The notes under the pieces: model-generated
Databases searched by the model: none
Seen by the model: only the letters and a program-made list of their open reading frames with translations
What the model was told of the DNA's origin: nothing
Translations under genes and position numbers: made by a program
In this document: positions 28,123 to 37,629 of the stretch, piece by piece
Position numbering within the stretch: the stretch's first letter is position 1
How the letters are laid out: each line of letters starts with the position of its first letter
From: Erythrobacter sp.
GTDB lineage: Bacteria; Pseudomonadota; Alphaproteobacteria; Sphingomonadales; Sphingomonadaceae
Direction: 5' to 3'
Length of the DNA: 64,000 nt
Assembly: GCA_024642565.1 (NCBI GenBank)
Contig: JAHEAV010000003.1
Coordinates: 62,001-126,000 of the forward strand

Positions 28123-28785
28123 CTAGCGTGTGGCGTTATACGCCAATTGATCTTCGGTCAGCTGGAAACCGACGAGCAATTCAAAGGTCGCGCGGGTCAA
28201 AGCGGCCTTGACCTGCGGGTCGGCAAGCGGGTCGAGCGCAGCATCATTATCGCCCGCTTTGCGCTTGCGCGTAATCTGCTCGCGAATCTCTGGCGACAGG
28301 GTTGCTTCAGCGCGGTCGATAAATGCGCCGGCCCGGGCGCTGCCTTGCGCGCGTTCCTGACCGTCAGCGAAATCGACCACTACAGCGCCGATTCGCTTGG
28401 CTTGCACAGCGGAACCCCCGCGCAACACAACCGAATAGTAAGGCAATTCCACCCTTCGTGCACCGCGCGTATCGAACCGGCGCGCCTGCACATCAAACGT
28501 CGCCTCGGAATAGACCTTTTCGCCTGTTTCGTTGCAAGTGCTGCGCAGATTGGTGATGCTGGCCGTTACATCAAGATTGGCTGCTGTCTTGTCGGCGGAC
28601 GTTCGAAACATGGTAACGTCCCCGGTAAAGTCAGGCACGCCCACCGCCGGACAGGCGGTACGTACGGCAGCAATCCCCACGCCCTGATCAATCACCAGTT
28701 CCCCTTTGCGCGAACAGCCGGACAATGCGGCAGAACCTGCAGCGACAGTGGCAATGAGAATCAGAGTGCGGCGGGTAGACTTCAT
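28123..28785 (-). CDS. Lipoprotein of unknown function
   Basis: This 220-residue protein has a clear lipoprotein signal (ILIATVAAGSAALSGC, lipobox LSGC at about residues 21-24). The mature part has a central region with one conserved-looking cysteine in RSTCNETGEKVYSEATFDV and a charged C-terminal helix (EIREQITRKRKAGDNDAA). I do not recognise a named domain. The open frame continues upstream across the divergent ispH gene, but that part is an antisense shadow; the ATG at 28785 with the signal peptide is the start. It lies 82 bases upstream of argS on the same strand. Confidence 0.8.
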   Translation of the reverse strand: MKSTRRTLILIATVAAGSAALSGCSRKGELVIDQGVGIAAVRTACPAVGVPDFTGDVTMFRTSADKTAANLDVTASITNLRSTCNETGEKVYSEATFDVQARRFDTRGARRVELPYYSVVLRGGSAVQAKRIGAVVVDFADGQERAQGSARAGAFIDRAEATLSPEIREQITRKRKAGDNDAALDPLADPQVKAALTRATFELLVGFQLTEDQLAYNATR

Positions 28786-28857
28786 CGGGGCAAATCCTTC
28801 GAACTTCGAATGACGTCGCCCTAGCGGGCCGGACAGCAAAGCGCTAGAGGCTGAGAC

Positions 28858-29829
28858 ATGAACGCTCCCTTGCACAATTCCGCTCCGGATACACGCCCTG
28901 CTCTGACCTTGTTGATTGCCGCGCCGCGCGGCTTCTGTGCCGGTGTCGACAGGGCTATCGAGATCGTCGAGCGCGCGCTTACCCGCTATGGTGCACCTGT
29001 TTATGTGCGCCATGAAATCGTCCATAATCGTTTCGTGGTGGATGCGCTGAAGGCCAAAGGCGCGATCTTTGTCGAGGAACTTGATGAGGTGCCGGACGGC
29101 GCGCCGGTAGTATTTAGCGCCCACGGCGTTCCCAAAGCGGTGCCGGCAGAGGCGGAGCGGCGCGGTCTCGACTATCTTGACGCCACGTGCCCTCTGGTCA
29201 GCAAGGTTCACCGGCAGGCAGAACGCCAGATCGAAGCTGGCCGCCATATTATCTTCGTGGGCCATCGCGGCCACCCGGAAGTGATCGGCACAATGGGTCA
29301 GGTTCCGAGCGGGGCGATTACACTGGTTGAAAAGAAGGAAGATGTCGCAGAACTGGATTTTGGCGCGGGTGAGGAACTGGCTTTCCTGACCCAGACCACC
29401 CTGTCCGTGGACGATACGCGCGATATTATCGCTGCGTTGGAGGAAAAATATCCACAGATCGTAAAGCCGAAGGCAGAGGACATCTGCTATGCCACATCCA
29501 ACCGGCAGGCCGCCGTCAAGGAAATCGCGCCCGGCAGCGATTTGGTCCTGGTTATCGGCGCACCCAACAGTTCCAATTCGCTGCGGCTGGTTGAGGTGGC
29601 CCAGACATGCGGCACAGAGGCTCGGCTGATCGAACGCGCGGACGATATCGATCCGAGCTGGCTGGACGGCGTTGGTACAATTGGCCTCACAGCGGGCGCA
29701 TCCGCACCGGAAATACTGGTTCGCGAAGTGGTTGATCGCTTGTCCGAATGGCGCACGGTCGAGGAACACACTCTGGTCAGCGCGGTCGAAAAAATGGTGT
29801 TCAAATTGCCGCGCCAACTGACGGAATAG
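28858..29829 (+). CDS. ispH: 4-hydroxy-3-methylbut-2-enyl diphosphate reductase
   Basis: This 323-residue iron-sulfur enzyme performs the last step of the MEP isoprenoid pathway, giving IPP and DMAPP. The three cluster cysteines lie in [24 protein letters not shown] and [10 protein letters not shown], and the C terminus [11 protein letters not shown] is diagnostic. It is the first gene of ispH-thrB-rnhA on the plus strand, divergent from the lipoprotein gene with 72 bases between them. Confidence 0.96.
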   Translation: MNAPLHNSAPDTRPALTLLIAAPRGFCAGVDRAIEIVERALTRYGAPVYVRHEIVHNRFVVDALKAKGAIFVEELDEVPDGAPVVFSAHGVPKAVPAEAERRGLDYLDATCPLVSKVHRQAERQIEAGRHIIFVGHRGHPEVIGTMGQVPSGAITLVEKKEDVAELDFGAGEELAFLTQTTLSVDDTRDIIAALEEKYPQIVKPKAEDICYATSNRQAAVKEIAPGSDLVLVIGAPNSSNSLRLVEVAQTCGTEARLIERADDIDPSWLDGVGTIGLTAGASAPEILVREVVDRLSEWRTVEEHTLVSAVEKMVFKLPRQLTE

Positions 29830-29842
29830 GCTGGCAGCGCGC

Positions 29843-30826
29843 ATGGCCGTTTACACCCACCTTGGCGCCGAACAGCTTGCTGCGCTGATCCATGAATATG
29901 ATGTCGGCCATCTGGTTTCGGCCAAGGGCATCGCCGAGGGCGTTTCCAACAGCAACTGGCTTATTGAAACGACCGGTTCGGGATCGGGCGGCGAGCGTTT
30001 TATCCTGACAATGTATGAGAGACGGATTGATCTGGCCGATCTGCCCTTCTTTCTGGGCCTGCTGGATCATCTTTCGGCCAAAGGCAGCCCGGTGCCGCGC
30101 ACCATCCATGATCGTGTGGGCAATGCCTCGCGCTTGGTGGATGGCAAGGCGGTGGCCCTGATCGAATTTTTGCCTGGAATGTCGATTGATCATCCCACAG
30201 CCGCACAGGCACAGGCCGTGGGCCGCGCGTTGGCCGGAATCCATCTTGCATCAGCCGATTTTGCTGCCACGCGTAAGAATGATCTTCGTCCTAACGATTG
30301 GCAGCAGATATTTGATCAATGCGGCGCCAGACTGGGCGATATTGATCCCGCTCTGCCGGACATCGTGATGAATTGCCTGCCCCGCCTGATCAGCGAATGG
30401 CCCGAACATTTACCGCGCGCCACCATTCACGCCGACCTGTTTCCTGACAATGTGCTGATGCTGGGGGACGAAGTTACCGGCCTGATCGACTTTTATTTCG
30501 CCTGTACTGACATCGCCGCCTACGATCTGGCTGTGACTCACGCCGCCTGGAGCTTTCGTACCGTTGATGGTGTGTACCGGCCTGAAATTGGTGCCGCGCT
30601 GATTGCCGGTTATCAAGAAGTGCGCAACCTGTCCGAAAACGAAAAATTGGCGCTTCCCTTGCTGGCGCAAGGTGCAGCAATGCGGTTCGTGGCGACCCGA
30701 GCATTCGATTGGATCAACACCCCCGATGATGCCTTGGTAAAACGCAAGGACCCGATGGATTTTGCCCGACGTATGAATTTTTACGCGGAAGCCGGCCAAT
30801 CCCCCTTCACGCCTGCCGCCAACTGA
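29843..30826 (+). CDS. thrB: Homoserine kinase, type II (aminoglycoside phosphotransferase fold)
   Basis: This 327-residue kinase phosphorylates homoserine on the way to threonine. It is the APH-fold ThrB of alphaproteobacteria and pseudomonads rather than the GHMP type: the N terminus is [21 protein letters not shown], the catalytic loop is [12 protein letters not shown], and the metal-binding segment is [18 protein letters not shown]. It starts 13 bases after ispH and ends 8 bases before rnhA. Confidence 0.93.
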   Translation: MAVYTHLGAEQLAALIHEYDVGHLVSAKGIAEGVSNSNWLIETTGSGSGGERFILTMYERRIDLADLPFFLGLLDHLSAKGSPVPRTIHDRVGNASRLVDGKAVALIEFLPGMSIDHPTAAQAQAVGRALAGIHLASADFAATRKNDLRPNDWQQIFDQCGARLGDIDPALPDIVMNCLPRLISEWPEHLPRATIHADLFPDNVLMLGDEVTGLIDFYFACTDIAAYDLAVTHAAWSFRTVDGVYRPEIGAALIAGYQEVRNLSENEKLALPLLAQGAAMRFVATRAFDWINTPDDALVKRKDPMDFARRMNFYAEAGQSPFTPAAN

Positions 30827-30834
30827 GTCAAAAA

Positions 30835-31296
30835 ATGTCAATGAAACAGGTAGAAATATTCACCGACGGTGCCTGCAAAGGCAACCCGGGACCCGGCGGC
30901 TGGGGCGCCTTGCTGCGCATGGGCAAGCGCGAGAAGGAACTTTCGGGTTCAGAAATCGACACCACCAACAACCGGATGGAAATGACAGCGGTCATTCGCG
31001 CGCTTGGGGCCTTGATCGAACCATGCGAGATAGACCTCTACACCGACAGCAAATATGTGCTCGACGGTATGACCAAATGGATCAGTGGCTGGCAGCGCAA
31101 TGGCTGGAAAACGGCAAGCAAAAAACCCGTGCGCAACGAAGATCTATGGCATGAATTGATCGAAGCGGTAAAAACCCACAATATCAACTGGCACTGGGTG
31201 AAGGGCCATAACGGGCATCCCGAAAATGATCGGGTGGACCAACTGGCCAGCGACCAGGCGGAGGCGGCCCAGTCAAAAGCACGCCGCTCCGCCTAG
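30835..31296 (+). CDS. rnhA: Ribonuclease HI
   Basis: This 153-residue enzyme removes RNA from RNA-DNA hybrids. The four acidic catalytic residues are all visible: Asp in [16 protein letters not shown], Glu in [12 protein letters not shown], Asp in [11 protein letters not shown] and Asp in NDRVDQLA. The basic handle [16 protein letters not shown] is present, as in E. coli RNase HI. A second in-frame ATG at 30841 is equally possible as start. It is the last gene of the ispH-thrB-rnhA run. Confidence 0.95.
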   Translation: MSMKQVEIFTDGACKGNPGPGGWGALLRMGKREKELSGSEIDTTNNRMEMTAVIRALGALIEPCEIDLYTDSKYVLDGMTKWISGWQRNGWKTASKKPVRNEDLWHELIEAVKTHNINWHWVKGHNGHPENDRVDQLASDQAEAAQSKARRSA

Positions 31297-31331
31297 CGTT
31301 ATGACCAGCGGCAGTACGTCCTAAATCGGCA

Positions 31332-31514
31332 TCAACCAGCCGTCTCGTCGACCGTTTCTGCGCCAGGACCGTTCTTTTTCACCGATTCGATGGCGTTCTT
31401 TGCGCTGGCCTTGCTGGAATAGCCTTCAGTCCAGAAAATCGCTTCGGAATTATACATGAAATAGGCCACGAATTCGCCAGCCTTGTTCTTCTTGATTTTG
31501 AAATGATGTGCCAT
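31332..31514 (-). CDS. YegP-like DUF1508 protein
   Basis: This 60-residue protein consists of one DUF1508 unit (FKIKKNKAGEFVAYFMYNSE, then WTEGYSSKASAKNAIESVKKN). E. coli YegP has two such repeats in about 110 residues; this is the single-repeat form. The function is unknown. It is convergent with rnhA, with 35 bases between the stops, and downstream of the FAD oxidoreductase gene is separated by 46 bases in the opposite transcriptional order. Confidence 0.85.
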   Translation of the reverse strand: MAHHFKIKKNKAGEFVAYFMYNSEAIFWTEGYSSKASAKNAIESVKKNGPGAETVDETAG

Positions 31515-31560
31515 TCACGCTCTCCTTCAACCAACAAAAGCAAAGGCCAACCTAACCGGT

Positions 31561-32685
31561 TCAGTCGAGAAATCCAGCCTTTGAACCCAGCGCAAACCGT
31601 TTGGGTGAATAGATATCCGGATCAAGGCTGGCCGTCATAACATCTCGCGGCTGACCAAGTAACGTCTGCGCACCAAGCCGGGCTGCCGCTGGCGCGGTCT
31701 GGATGCCGAAGCCGCCCTGCCCCGCAAACCAGAAGAAACCGGAATCTTTCGGGTCGAAGCCGTAAACCGGCAAACGGTCAGGTGCAAAACTGCGTAGTCC
31801 GGCCCATTTGTGTTCAACCGCGACTATCCGCCAGTCCACGACCTCTTCCATCCGCGCGATTGCTGTCGCAACCGCCAGTTCTTCTGGTGCTGCATCGCAA
31901 GGCGCGGAAGGTTCCTCATCATGTGGACTGAGCCAGATGCGGGCATTGTCGGGCCGAAAATAGAACTGCCCCGCTATGTCGAGCACCAGCGGAAGATCGG
32001 CAGGCGGCGGTGGGTCAACCCGGAGCTGCACAACCGTTCGCCGGTAGGGCGTAATTCCGATTGGTGCGACCCCGGCGATGCGGGCAATTTCGTCTGCCCA
32101 AGCGCCGCCCGCATTGATCAGAATGGCCGATTCGAATTCAGCGCCGCGATCAGTTTTGAGGTGCCAACCTGTTGCAGTCCGCTCCGCATTGGCCAGACGC
32201 GCCCGGACTTCCAATTGCCCGCCCCCGTGTTTCATTGTGGCGAGATAGTGTGCATGCAGGCCTGCGACATCGATATCCGCGCAGGCCGGTTCCCAGACCG
32301 CACCGGTCCATTCGGGGCGCAAACCGGGGACGCGTTCGACGACGGCATTGCTGGAAAGCCGCTCAATTGTAACCCCGCTCTTGGCAAATCGGTGCATGAA
32401 GCCGTCAAGCTCGCCTGCATCCCCATCGCGCCCAAGATAAAGCGCGCCGCGCTGCGACAAGAAGCCATGTTCTTGCAGAAATGGTCCGGAAGCGAGTGTC
32501 AGCGGCACAACTTGCGGCCCGCCGTAACATTCTTCCCAGAATGCAGCCGAGCGGCCAGTCGCATGGTAGCCCGGCCGATCTTCCGCCTCCAACACCAGGA
32601 CGCTCCCATGCGGGGCAAGCTCAGCCGCAAGACTGGCCCCGGCCATGCCCCCACCGATTACCGCAAAATCATACACTTCGGCCAA
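31561..32685 (-). CDS. FAD-dependent oxidoreductase (DAO family)
   Basis: This 374-residue flavoenzyme begins with the dinucleotide-binding fingerprint VIGGGMAGASLAAEL, followed by the ATGRSAA segment of the DAO family, and near the C terminus DRLPVYGFDP and WFAGQGGFGIQTAPA. Relatives oxidise D-amino acids, glycine, or D-arginine; the substrate is undetermined. The start is a TTG at 32685 (GTG at 32676 is an alternative); no in-frame ATG precedes the fold. It begins 6 bases after the hydrolase stop, so the two form an operon. Confidence 0.85.
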   Translation of the reverse strand: MAEVYDFAVIGGGMAGASLAAELAPHGSVLVLEAEDRPGYHATGRSAAFWEECYGGPQVVPLTLASGPFLQEHGFLSQRGALYLGRDGDAGELDGFMHRFAKSGVTIERLSSNAVVERVPGLRPEWTGAVWEPACADIDVAGLHAHYLATMKHGGGQLEVRARLANAERTATGWHLKTDRGAEFESAILINAGGAWADEIARIAGVAPIGITPYRRTVVQLRVDPPPPADLPLVLDIAGQFYFRPDNARIWLSPHDEEPSAPCDAAPEELAVATAIARMEEVVDWRIVAVEHKWAGLRSFAPDRLPVYGFDPKDSGFFWFAGQGGFGIQTAPAAARLGAQTLLGQPRDVMTASLDPDIYSPKRFALGSKAGFLD

Positions 32686-32691
32686 GCTGCA

Positions 32692-33660
32692 TCAATCCCT
32701 GCGCGGCGCAACAGTTTCGAGGAAACTGGCAATTGCATCCATGACCCGGTCGCGGACCGAATCCACCTCACGCAGGATCTCGTGGCGCGCTTCTTTGCCA
32801 AACTGGACCAACTCGCCCCTCGGCAAACGGGCCGCTGCGCGTGCGATGGATTGCATGTCGACCAATTTGTCGTTCGAAGTCCCCATCAACAGCACAGGAA
32901 GGGTAACCGATTCCAGTACTCCGGGACGGAAAAGGGATCGCATGGAAGCATATGCGCGCTCTACCCAACCCCAACTGCCCGGTCCCATCACCAATTCAGG
33001 GCGATTTTCCCGCCACCATAATTCGTCTGCGTAACGATCCGCGTCATGAGTCAGCAAATTGATCCGCCCGATGGGAACTTCCCCCGGTTTTTCGCTCCAC
33101 TTCCACGCCGGACGGGTCTTGTCGCCCAAGCGCATCATCAACTTGGCAAGGGCGTGCATCAAACCCACTGGCAAGACTGAGCCGTAGAAACCCAACATCG
33201 GAGCGGAAAGAACGACAGCGTCCGGATCGATTTTCTTTTCAGCAACGGCCCGCAGAACCAAATGCCCGCCCATCGAATGGCCAGCGATGACATACGGCCC
33301 CGACCGATTGTCTTTCCACTCGCTCCAAAACGCGACCAGATCATCGATCCAAATCGAAAAATCGTCGATATGGCCGGTCACTGGGTCCTTGCCCAGCCGG
33401 CCCGATCCGGCCTGTCCGCGCCAGTCTGCCGCGGTCACCTGCCAGCCTGCGCAGTGCCATTCCTCCAAGGTTTCAAGATATTTTTCATACGCGTCGCCCC
33501 GTCCTGGCATGAACAGGACCGAACCCCGCTTCTCCACGGCGGCACCCGGCCAATCGATCCGCCGAATGGGATGCCCGTCGAGGGCGGACCAGTGGCTTTC
33601 GACCGCATTTGCGGGGATGCTGCGCCGGTCGATCGCGATGCGGTGCCGATCAAGGTTCAC
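32692..33660 (-). CDS. Alpha/beta hydrolase (monoacylglycerol lipase-like)
   Basis: This 322-residue hydrolase has the nucleophile elbow GHSMGGHLV (serine), an oxyanion segment FMPGRGDAYEKYLETLEEW near the N terminus, the Asp in SNDKLVDM and the His in KEARHEIL, a complete triad. It resembles PldB / serine aminopeptidase S33 (lysophospholipase or monoacylglycerol lipase). I use the GTG at 33660 because the longer frame, from an ATG at 33765, would overlap the start codon of cpaA on the other strand; neither start has a strong ribosome-binding site. It is first in a two-gene unit with the FAD oxidoreductase. Confidence 0.83.
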   Translation of the reverse strand: MNLDRHRIAIDRRSIPANAVESHWSALDGHPIRRIDWPGAAVEKRGSVLFMPGRGDAYEKYLETLEEWHCAGWQVTAADWRGQAGSGRLGKDPVTGHIDDFSIWIDDLVAFWSEWKDNRSGPYVIAGHSMGGHLVLRAVAEKKIDPDAVVLSAPMLGFYGSVLPVGLMHALAKLMMRLGDKTRPAWKWSEKPGEVPIGRINLLTHDADRYADELWWRENRPELVMGPGSWGWVERAYASMRSLFRPGVLESVTLPVLLMGTSNDKLVDMQSIARAAARLPRGELVQFGKEARHEILREVDSVRDRVMDAIASFLETVAPRRD

Positions 33661-33763
33661 ACCGGTTTTCTGGGCTTGGCTAATATGAACCTCCAGTGGT
33701 TGGTTACTTTTTGGTAAGCCATGACATGTAGCACAGCCTCCACAGGGGACTTTGGGGGCTTTC

Positions 33764-34255
33764 ATGCTTAGCGAATATTTCCACTACGGACTGCTTGCCG
33801 CATTGGCAATCGCGCTGCTGGTTGCCGCGTTTACCGACATGCGTCGGCGGCAGATCGACAATTGGCTTAACGCCGGTATCGCGCTGGCAGCGCCGCTCTT
33901 CTGGTGGAGCAGCGGCCTGTCGTTGTGGCCAGAAGTCGTAAGCCAGTTGGGCGTAGCTTTGGCCGCCTTTGGAATTCTCGCGGCAATGTTTGCCCTGCGC
34001 ATGATGGGCGGCGGCGATGTCAAACTGCTGACTGCCCTGGCGCTGTGGATCGAACCCGCCTGGTTCCTCAATCTGATTATCGTGATGGCGCTGGTCGGCG
34101 GAGTGCTCACCATCGTCATGGGCGCCTGGCATATCATGCGGCGCCAGCGTGAGCGATTGGCAATCCCGTATGGCGTCGCGATTTCGACTGCGGGTCTGTG
34201 GGTTCTCGGAGCACATTATCTACCTGCCGCCACGGCGGCTTCCGGTGCGGGGTAA
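33764..34255 (+). CDS. cpaA: Prepilin peptidase CpaA/TadV
   Basis: This 163-residue integral membrane aspartic protease processes Flp-type prepilins. The two catalytic aspartates are visible in AAFTDMRRRQIDNWLN (residues about 21-36) and in MMGGGDVKLLTALALW (about 83-98, the GxGD motif). Four to five hydrophobic helices and the absence of the N-terminal methylase domain fit the short Tad type. It opens the Tad pilus locus. No Flp pilin gene lies upstream, where the minus-strand hydrolase is found. Confidence 0.92.
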   Translation: MLSEYFHYGLLAALAIALLVAAFTDMRRRQIDNWLNAGIALAAPLFWWSSGLSLWPEVVSQLGVALAAFGILAAMFALRMMGGGDVKLLTALALWIEPAWFLNLIIVMALVGGVLTIVMGAWHIMRRQRERLAIPYGVAISTAGLWVLGAHYLPAATAASGAG

Positions 34256-34347
34256 ACCCGATCTTAACCAACACACCATAATGCATCAATTCACACTGCC
34301 CGATCATCGAATTCAATCACGGGCCGAATTAGGGGGCTTGAACAGCC

Positions 34348-35346
34348 ATGGATAGGAAGAAACTGGTTCTGCTGCTGGGGGCACTGGTCATTGCGATCGG
34401 TACGGCATTGGCAGCGCGGAGCATGTTTGCCGGGGCCGCCGCCCCGCAGGCAGAAGCGGCAGTAGCGGTCAAGCAAGGCCCCAAGGTCCTGGTTGCACAA
34501 CGCTCCTTGCCGGTGGGCACTATCATCACCGCAGATTCGGTCGGCTTTCAGGCCTGGCCGGAAGAAATGGTGCAAGACGCCTATTTCCTGGATGGTGAAG
34601 CGGACATCAGCAAGCTGCTTGGCACCGTGGTGCGCAATCCAATGACAGCTGGCGAACCGGTCACCCAGGGCGCTCTGGTCAGCCCCGGCGATCGCGGATT
34701 CCTGGCGGCGGCGCTTGGCCCCGGCATGCGGGCCGTGACTGTTCCTGTTTCGGCAATGACCGGCGTGGCTGGCTTTGTATTCCCGGGTGACCGGGTCGAT
34801 ATCGTGCTGACCCAGAGCGTCGGCGGTGGCGAAGGCGAACCGCTGAAGACATCGGAAACCGTGCTGAGCAATCTGCGCGTCCTGGCAACCGACCAATCGG
34901 CGACAACCGAAAAGGTCGACGGCAAGACCGTCGTCCGCGCCTTCCGTACCGTTACGCTTGAAGTGACACCGCGCATTGCAGAAAAAATCGCCGTGGCGCA
35001 GACAATCGGCACACTCAGCCTGTCGCTGCGCTCTATCGCTGATAACCAATCCGAACTCGACCGCGCGGTTGCCTCCGGGGATGTGAAGATCCCTGACAAT
35101 GCGACCCCGGAAGAAGAAGAAAAGCTGCTTGCCCGTGCGATCGCTAGCCCGAACGACAGGGCCGGAACCTTCGTCACCGGCGGCGACGTGTCGCGCTTCC
35201 AGCGCCGGACCGTTCCAAGAGAAGCTCCGGCAAATGCAGCCCCGCCCTCAATGGGCACACCAGGCGGCAGCGCTCGTCCAACCGGTCCGGTAGTTCGCAT
35301 AACCCGCGGCAAGGATACCGTCGAAGTTCCAGTGGGGAAGAACTGA
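34348..35346 (+). CDS. cpaB: Flp pilus assembly protein CpaB/RcpC
   Basis: This 332-residue protein has an N-terminal membrane anchor (LVLLLGALVIAIGTALAARSM), an SAF domain (LVAQRSLPVGTIITADSVGF, about residues 50-115) and the RcpC-type C-terminal region with AVTVPVSAMTGVAGFVFPGDRVDIV. CpaB is thought to work with the secretin in the periplasm. The tail is Pro/Gly-rich. One base separates its stop from the first possible start of cpaC. Confidence 0.92.
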   Translation: MDRKKLVLLLGALVIAIGTALAARSMFAGAAAPQAEAAVAVKQGPKVLVAQRSLPVGTIITADSVGFQAWPEEMVQDAYFLDGEADISKLLGTVVRNPMTAGEPVTQGALVSPGDRGFLAAALGPGMRAVTVPVSAMTGVAGFVFPGDRVDIVLTQSVGGGEGEPLKTSETVLSNLRVLATDQSATTEKVDGKTVVRAFRTVTLEVTPRIAEKIAVAQTIGTLSLSLRSIADNQSELDRAVASGDVKIPDNATPEEEEKLLARAIASPNDRAGTFVTGGDVSRFQRRTVPREAPANAAPPSMGTPGGSARPTGPVVRITRGKDTVEVPVGKN

Positions 35347-35410
35347 GATGACCGCATCACCCGCACCATTCGCCCGCCGCAATTGTGGCACCAACTCGAG
35401 GGGCAAGACC

Positions 35411-36958
35411 ATGACACGCCGACTGACAGCCACTTTGCTGCTTTCCGCTCTCGCCATTGCACCGGTTACCGGAATGTCGACTGGGATCGCCAATGCGCAG
35501 TCCATCAAAAGCCCGAAGCAGGACATCGTCCTGTCGATTGGTCGCGGTGAACTGATCAACATTCCGGGATCGATGGCCGATGTTTTTGTCGCTAACGATC
35601 AGATTGCCGATGTGCAGGTCAAATCGCAGCGCCAGCTCTATGTTTTCGGCAAGGCCGGTGGGGAAACCACTGTCTATGCCAGCAACGCTGCTGGCGACAT
35701 CGTCTGGTCTGCAAACGTCCGCGTAGGATCCAATATCGATAGCATCGACCAGATGCTGGCTCTGGCCATGCCCGACGCCAAGATTTCGGTTGCGACCATG
35801 GGAACCAATACCGTGCTGCTGACCGGAACGGTTGCTGCGCCGGAAGACGCTGCGGAAGCCGATCGTCTGGTACAGGCGTTCGTGGGTGAAGGTTCGAATG
35901 TCATCAGCCGCCTGAAAATGGCGACGCCGCTGCAGGTCAACCTGCAAGTCCGCTTTGCCGAAGTCAGCCGTTCCTGGATCCGCGATGTGGGTGCCAACCT
36001 GACAAGTTTTGATGGCACGAACGGCTTCAAATTCGGCGTTACGAACGGTCGGCAGGGCGCGTTTCCGCAGTATAGTCCTGGCGGCGGCGCGTTTGTCGGC
36101 GGAACAGAAGCTTCGGACGGCTCTACGTTGGTCAAAGGAACAAGCAGTGGTTCAACCATTGCCGGCCTGGGACGCTTCCTCGGCCTTGATCTTGCCGGTG
36201 CGCTTGATCTTGCCGAACGTGACGGTCTCGTAACCACACTGTCACAGCCCAATCTGACCGCGCTTTCGGGCGAAACCGCTGATTTTCTCGCTGGCGGCGA
36301 ATTTCCGATCCCGCTCAGCCAGGGACTGGGTTCGACCTCCATCGAATATAAGAAATACGGGGTCAGCCTGGCCTACACGCCAACGGTTTTGTCCAATGGC
36401 CGAATTTCGATCCGTGTGCGTCCGGAAGTTTCCGAACTGTCAAGCCAGGGGGCGGTGACGCTGAATGGCTTCCAGGTGCCTGCCCTGACCATTCGCCGCG
36501 CCGAAACGACGGTGGAACTCGGGTCTGGCCAGAGCTTCATGATCGCTGGCCTGATGTCCAACAATGCACAGAATTCGATCGACAAGACACCGGGACTGGG
36601 TGACGTGCCGATCCTGGGCAATCTGTTCCGTTCAACTTCGTTCCGCAAGGGCGAAACCGAGCTGGTCATTGTGGTTACGCCGTATCTGGTGAACCCGGTC
36701 AATGCGAACGACATCAAGTTGCCAACCGATGGTTTCAAGGCAGCCAACGAACTTCAGCGTTCGCTCCAGTTCATGGAAAACGATGGCACAACCGGTGGTG
36801 ATCGGCCCAAGCCGACCGCCGCCCCGGCTGAAGCGCCGGGACCGGCTGTCAGCCGCGTAGACCCGGCTGCAATCGTACCGCCATCGGGTAATTCCAAAGA
36901 ACGAAAGAAAGACCGCCAGGCGGCAGCTGACCCTGCCACCCCCGGTTTCAGTTTCTGA
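35411..36958 (+). CDS. cpaC: Tad/Flp pilus secretin CpaC/RcpA
   Basis: This roughly 515-residue outer-membrane secretin forms the pilus exit pore. A signal peptide (TATLLLSALAIAPVTGMSTGIANA) precedes a BON-like N domain (KQDIVLSIGRGELINIPG, DVFVANDQIADVQV) and the secretin domain (TTLSQPNLTALSGETADFLAGGE, FMIAGLMSN, VPILGNLFRSTSF). I use the ATG at 35411 with GAGGGG seven bases upstream, since the in-frame ATG at 35348 would put 21 residues before the signal peptide. The last 50 residues are Pro/Ala-rich. The stop overlaps the cpaD start. Confidence 0.93.
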   Translation: MTRRLTATLLLSALAIAPVTGMSTGIANAQSIKSPKQDIVLSIGRGELINIPGSMADVFVANDQIADVQVKSQRQLYVFGKAGGETTVYASNAAGDIVWSANVRVGSNIDSIDQMLALAMPDAKISVATMGTNTVLLTGTVAAPEDAAEADRLVQAFVGEGSNVISRLKMATPLQVNLQVRFAEVSRSWIRDVGANLTSFDGTNGFKFGVTNGRQGAFPQYSPGGGAFVGGTEASDGSTLVKGTSSGSTIAGLGRFLGLDLAGALDLAERDGLVTTLSQPNLTALSGETADFLAGGEFPIPLSQGLGSTSIEYKKYGVSLAYTPTVLSNGRISIRVRPEVSELSSQGAVTLNGFQVPALTIRRAETTVELGSGQSFMIAGLMSNNAQNSIDKTPGLGDVPILGNLFRSTSFRKGETELVIVVTPYLVNPVNANDIKLPTDGFKAANELQRSLQFMENDGTTGGDRPKPTAAPAEAPGPAVSRVDPAAIVPPSGNSKERKKDRQAAADPATPGFSF

Positions 36959-37626
36959 TGAGAAAGGTGAACACGATGATCGCTATGAAAACCAAAGCGG
37001 CGACCGCGATCGCCATTTCGATTGGGCTGGCCCTTGGCGGATGCAGCGGCGGCACACAGGCCAACCGCGGTCTGGAAAGTGTCAACCAACCCGTTGTCGA
37101 GCGGACAAATTACATGATCGACGTCCAATCGGGCGCAGGGGGCCTGCCGATAACCGAACAGCGCCGTCTGGCCGGCTGGTTCGAGGCTATGGATCTGGGT
37201 TACGGTGACCGCATTGCGATCGATGATCCGATGGCCAGCGGCGCAACCCGTGAATCGGTCCAGGCCTTGGCATCGCGCCACGGTTTGCTGGTAAGTGACG
37301 GCGCGCCGGTAACCACCGGATATGTCGAACCTGGTTTCACCCGCGTGGTGGTGACCCGGTCGACTGCATCGGTACCGGGCTGTCCCAACTGGACCAAGAA
37401 GGCCGACCACAATTACGAAAACGCGACCTCGCCTGGCTATGGTTGTGCGGTCAATGGCAACCTTGCCGCAATGGTCGCTGATCCGGAACATCTGATCAAG
37501 GGTGCCAGCGGCACCGGCGAGACGGTTATCATGAGTTCAAACAAGGCCATCAAGACCTTCCGCGACAAAGCGCCGACAGGACAAGACGGTTTGAAGCAGA
37601 CCAGCTCTAGCGAAGGAGGTAAGTAA
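36958..37626 (+). CDS. cpaD: Pilus assembly lipoprotein CpaD
   Basis: This 222-residue lipoprotein has a signal peptide with lipobox LALGGC (about residues 24-29). The body has the CpaD pattern of VNQPVVERTNYMIDVQSG and the C-terminal block CPNWTKKADHNYENATSPGYGCAVNGNLAAMVADPEHL. It probably supports the CpaC secretin. The ATG at 36958 overlaps the cpaC TGA; an ATG at 36976 with AAGGTG upstream is an alternative. The 3' end contains the GGAGGT ribosome-binding site of cpaE. Confidence 0.9.
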   Translation: MRKVNTMIAMKTKAATAIAISIGLALGGCSGGTQANRGLESVNQPVVERTNYMIDVQSGAGGLPITEQRRLAGWFEAMDLGYGDRIAIDDPMASGATRESVQALASRHGLLVSDGAPVTTGYVEPGFTRVVVTRSTASVPGCPNWTKKADHNYENATSPGYGCAVNGNLAAMVADPEHLIKGASGTGETVIMSSNKAIKTFRDKAPTGQDGLKQTSSSEGGK

Positions 37627-37629
37627 GCC

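Noticed and set aside
28786-29844. Extension of the lipoprotein frame across ispH
   Set aside because: The part upstream of 28785 is antisense to ispH, is Cys/His/Gln-rich without pattern and precedes a perfect lipoprotein signal peptide.
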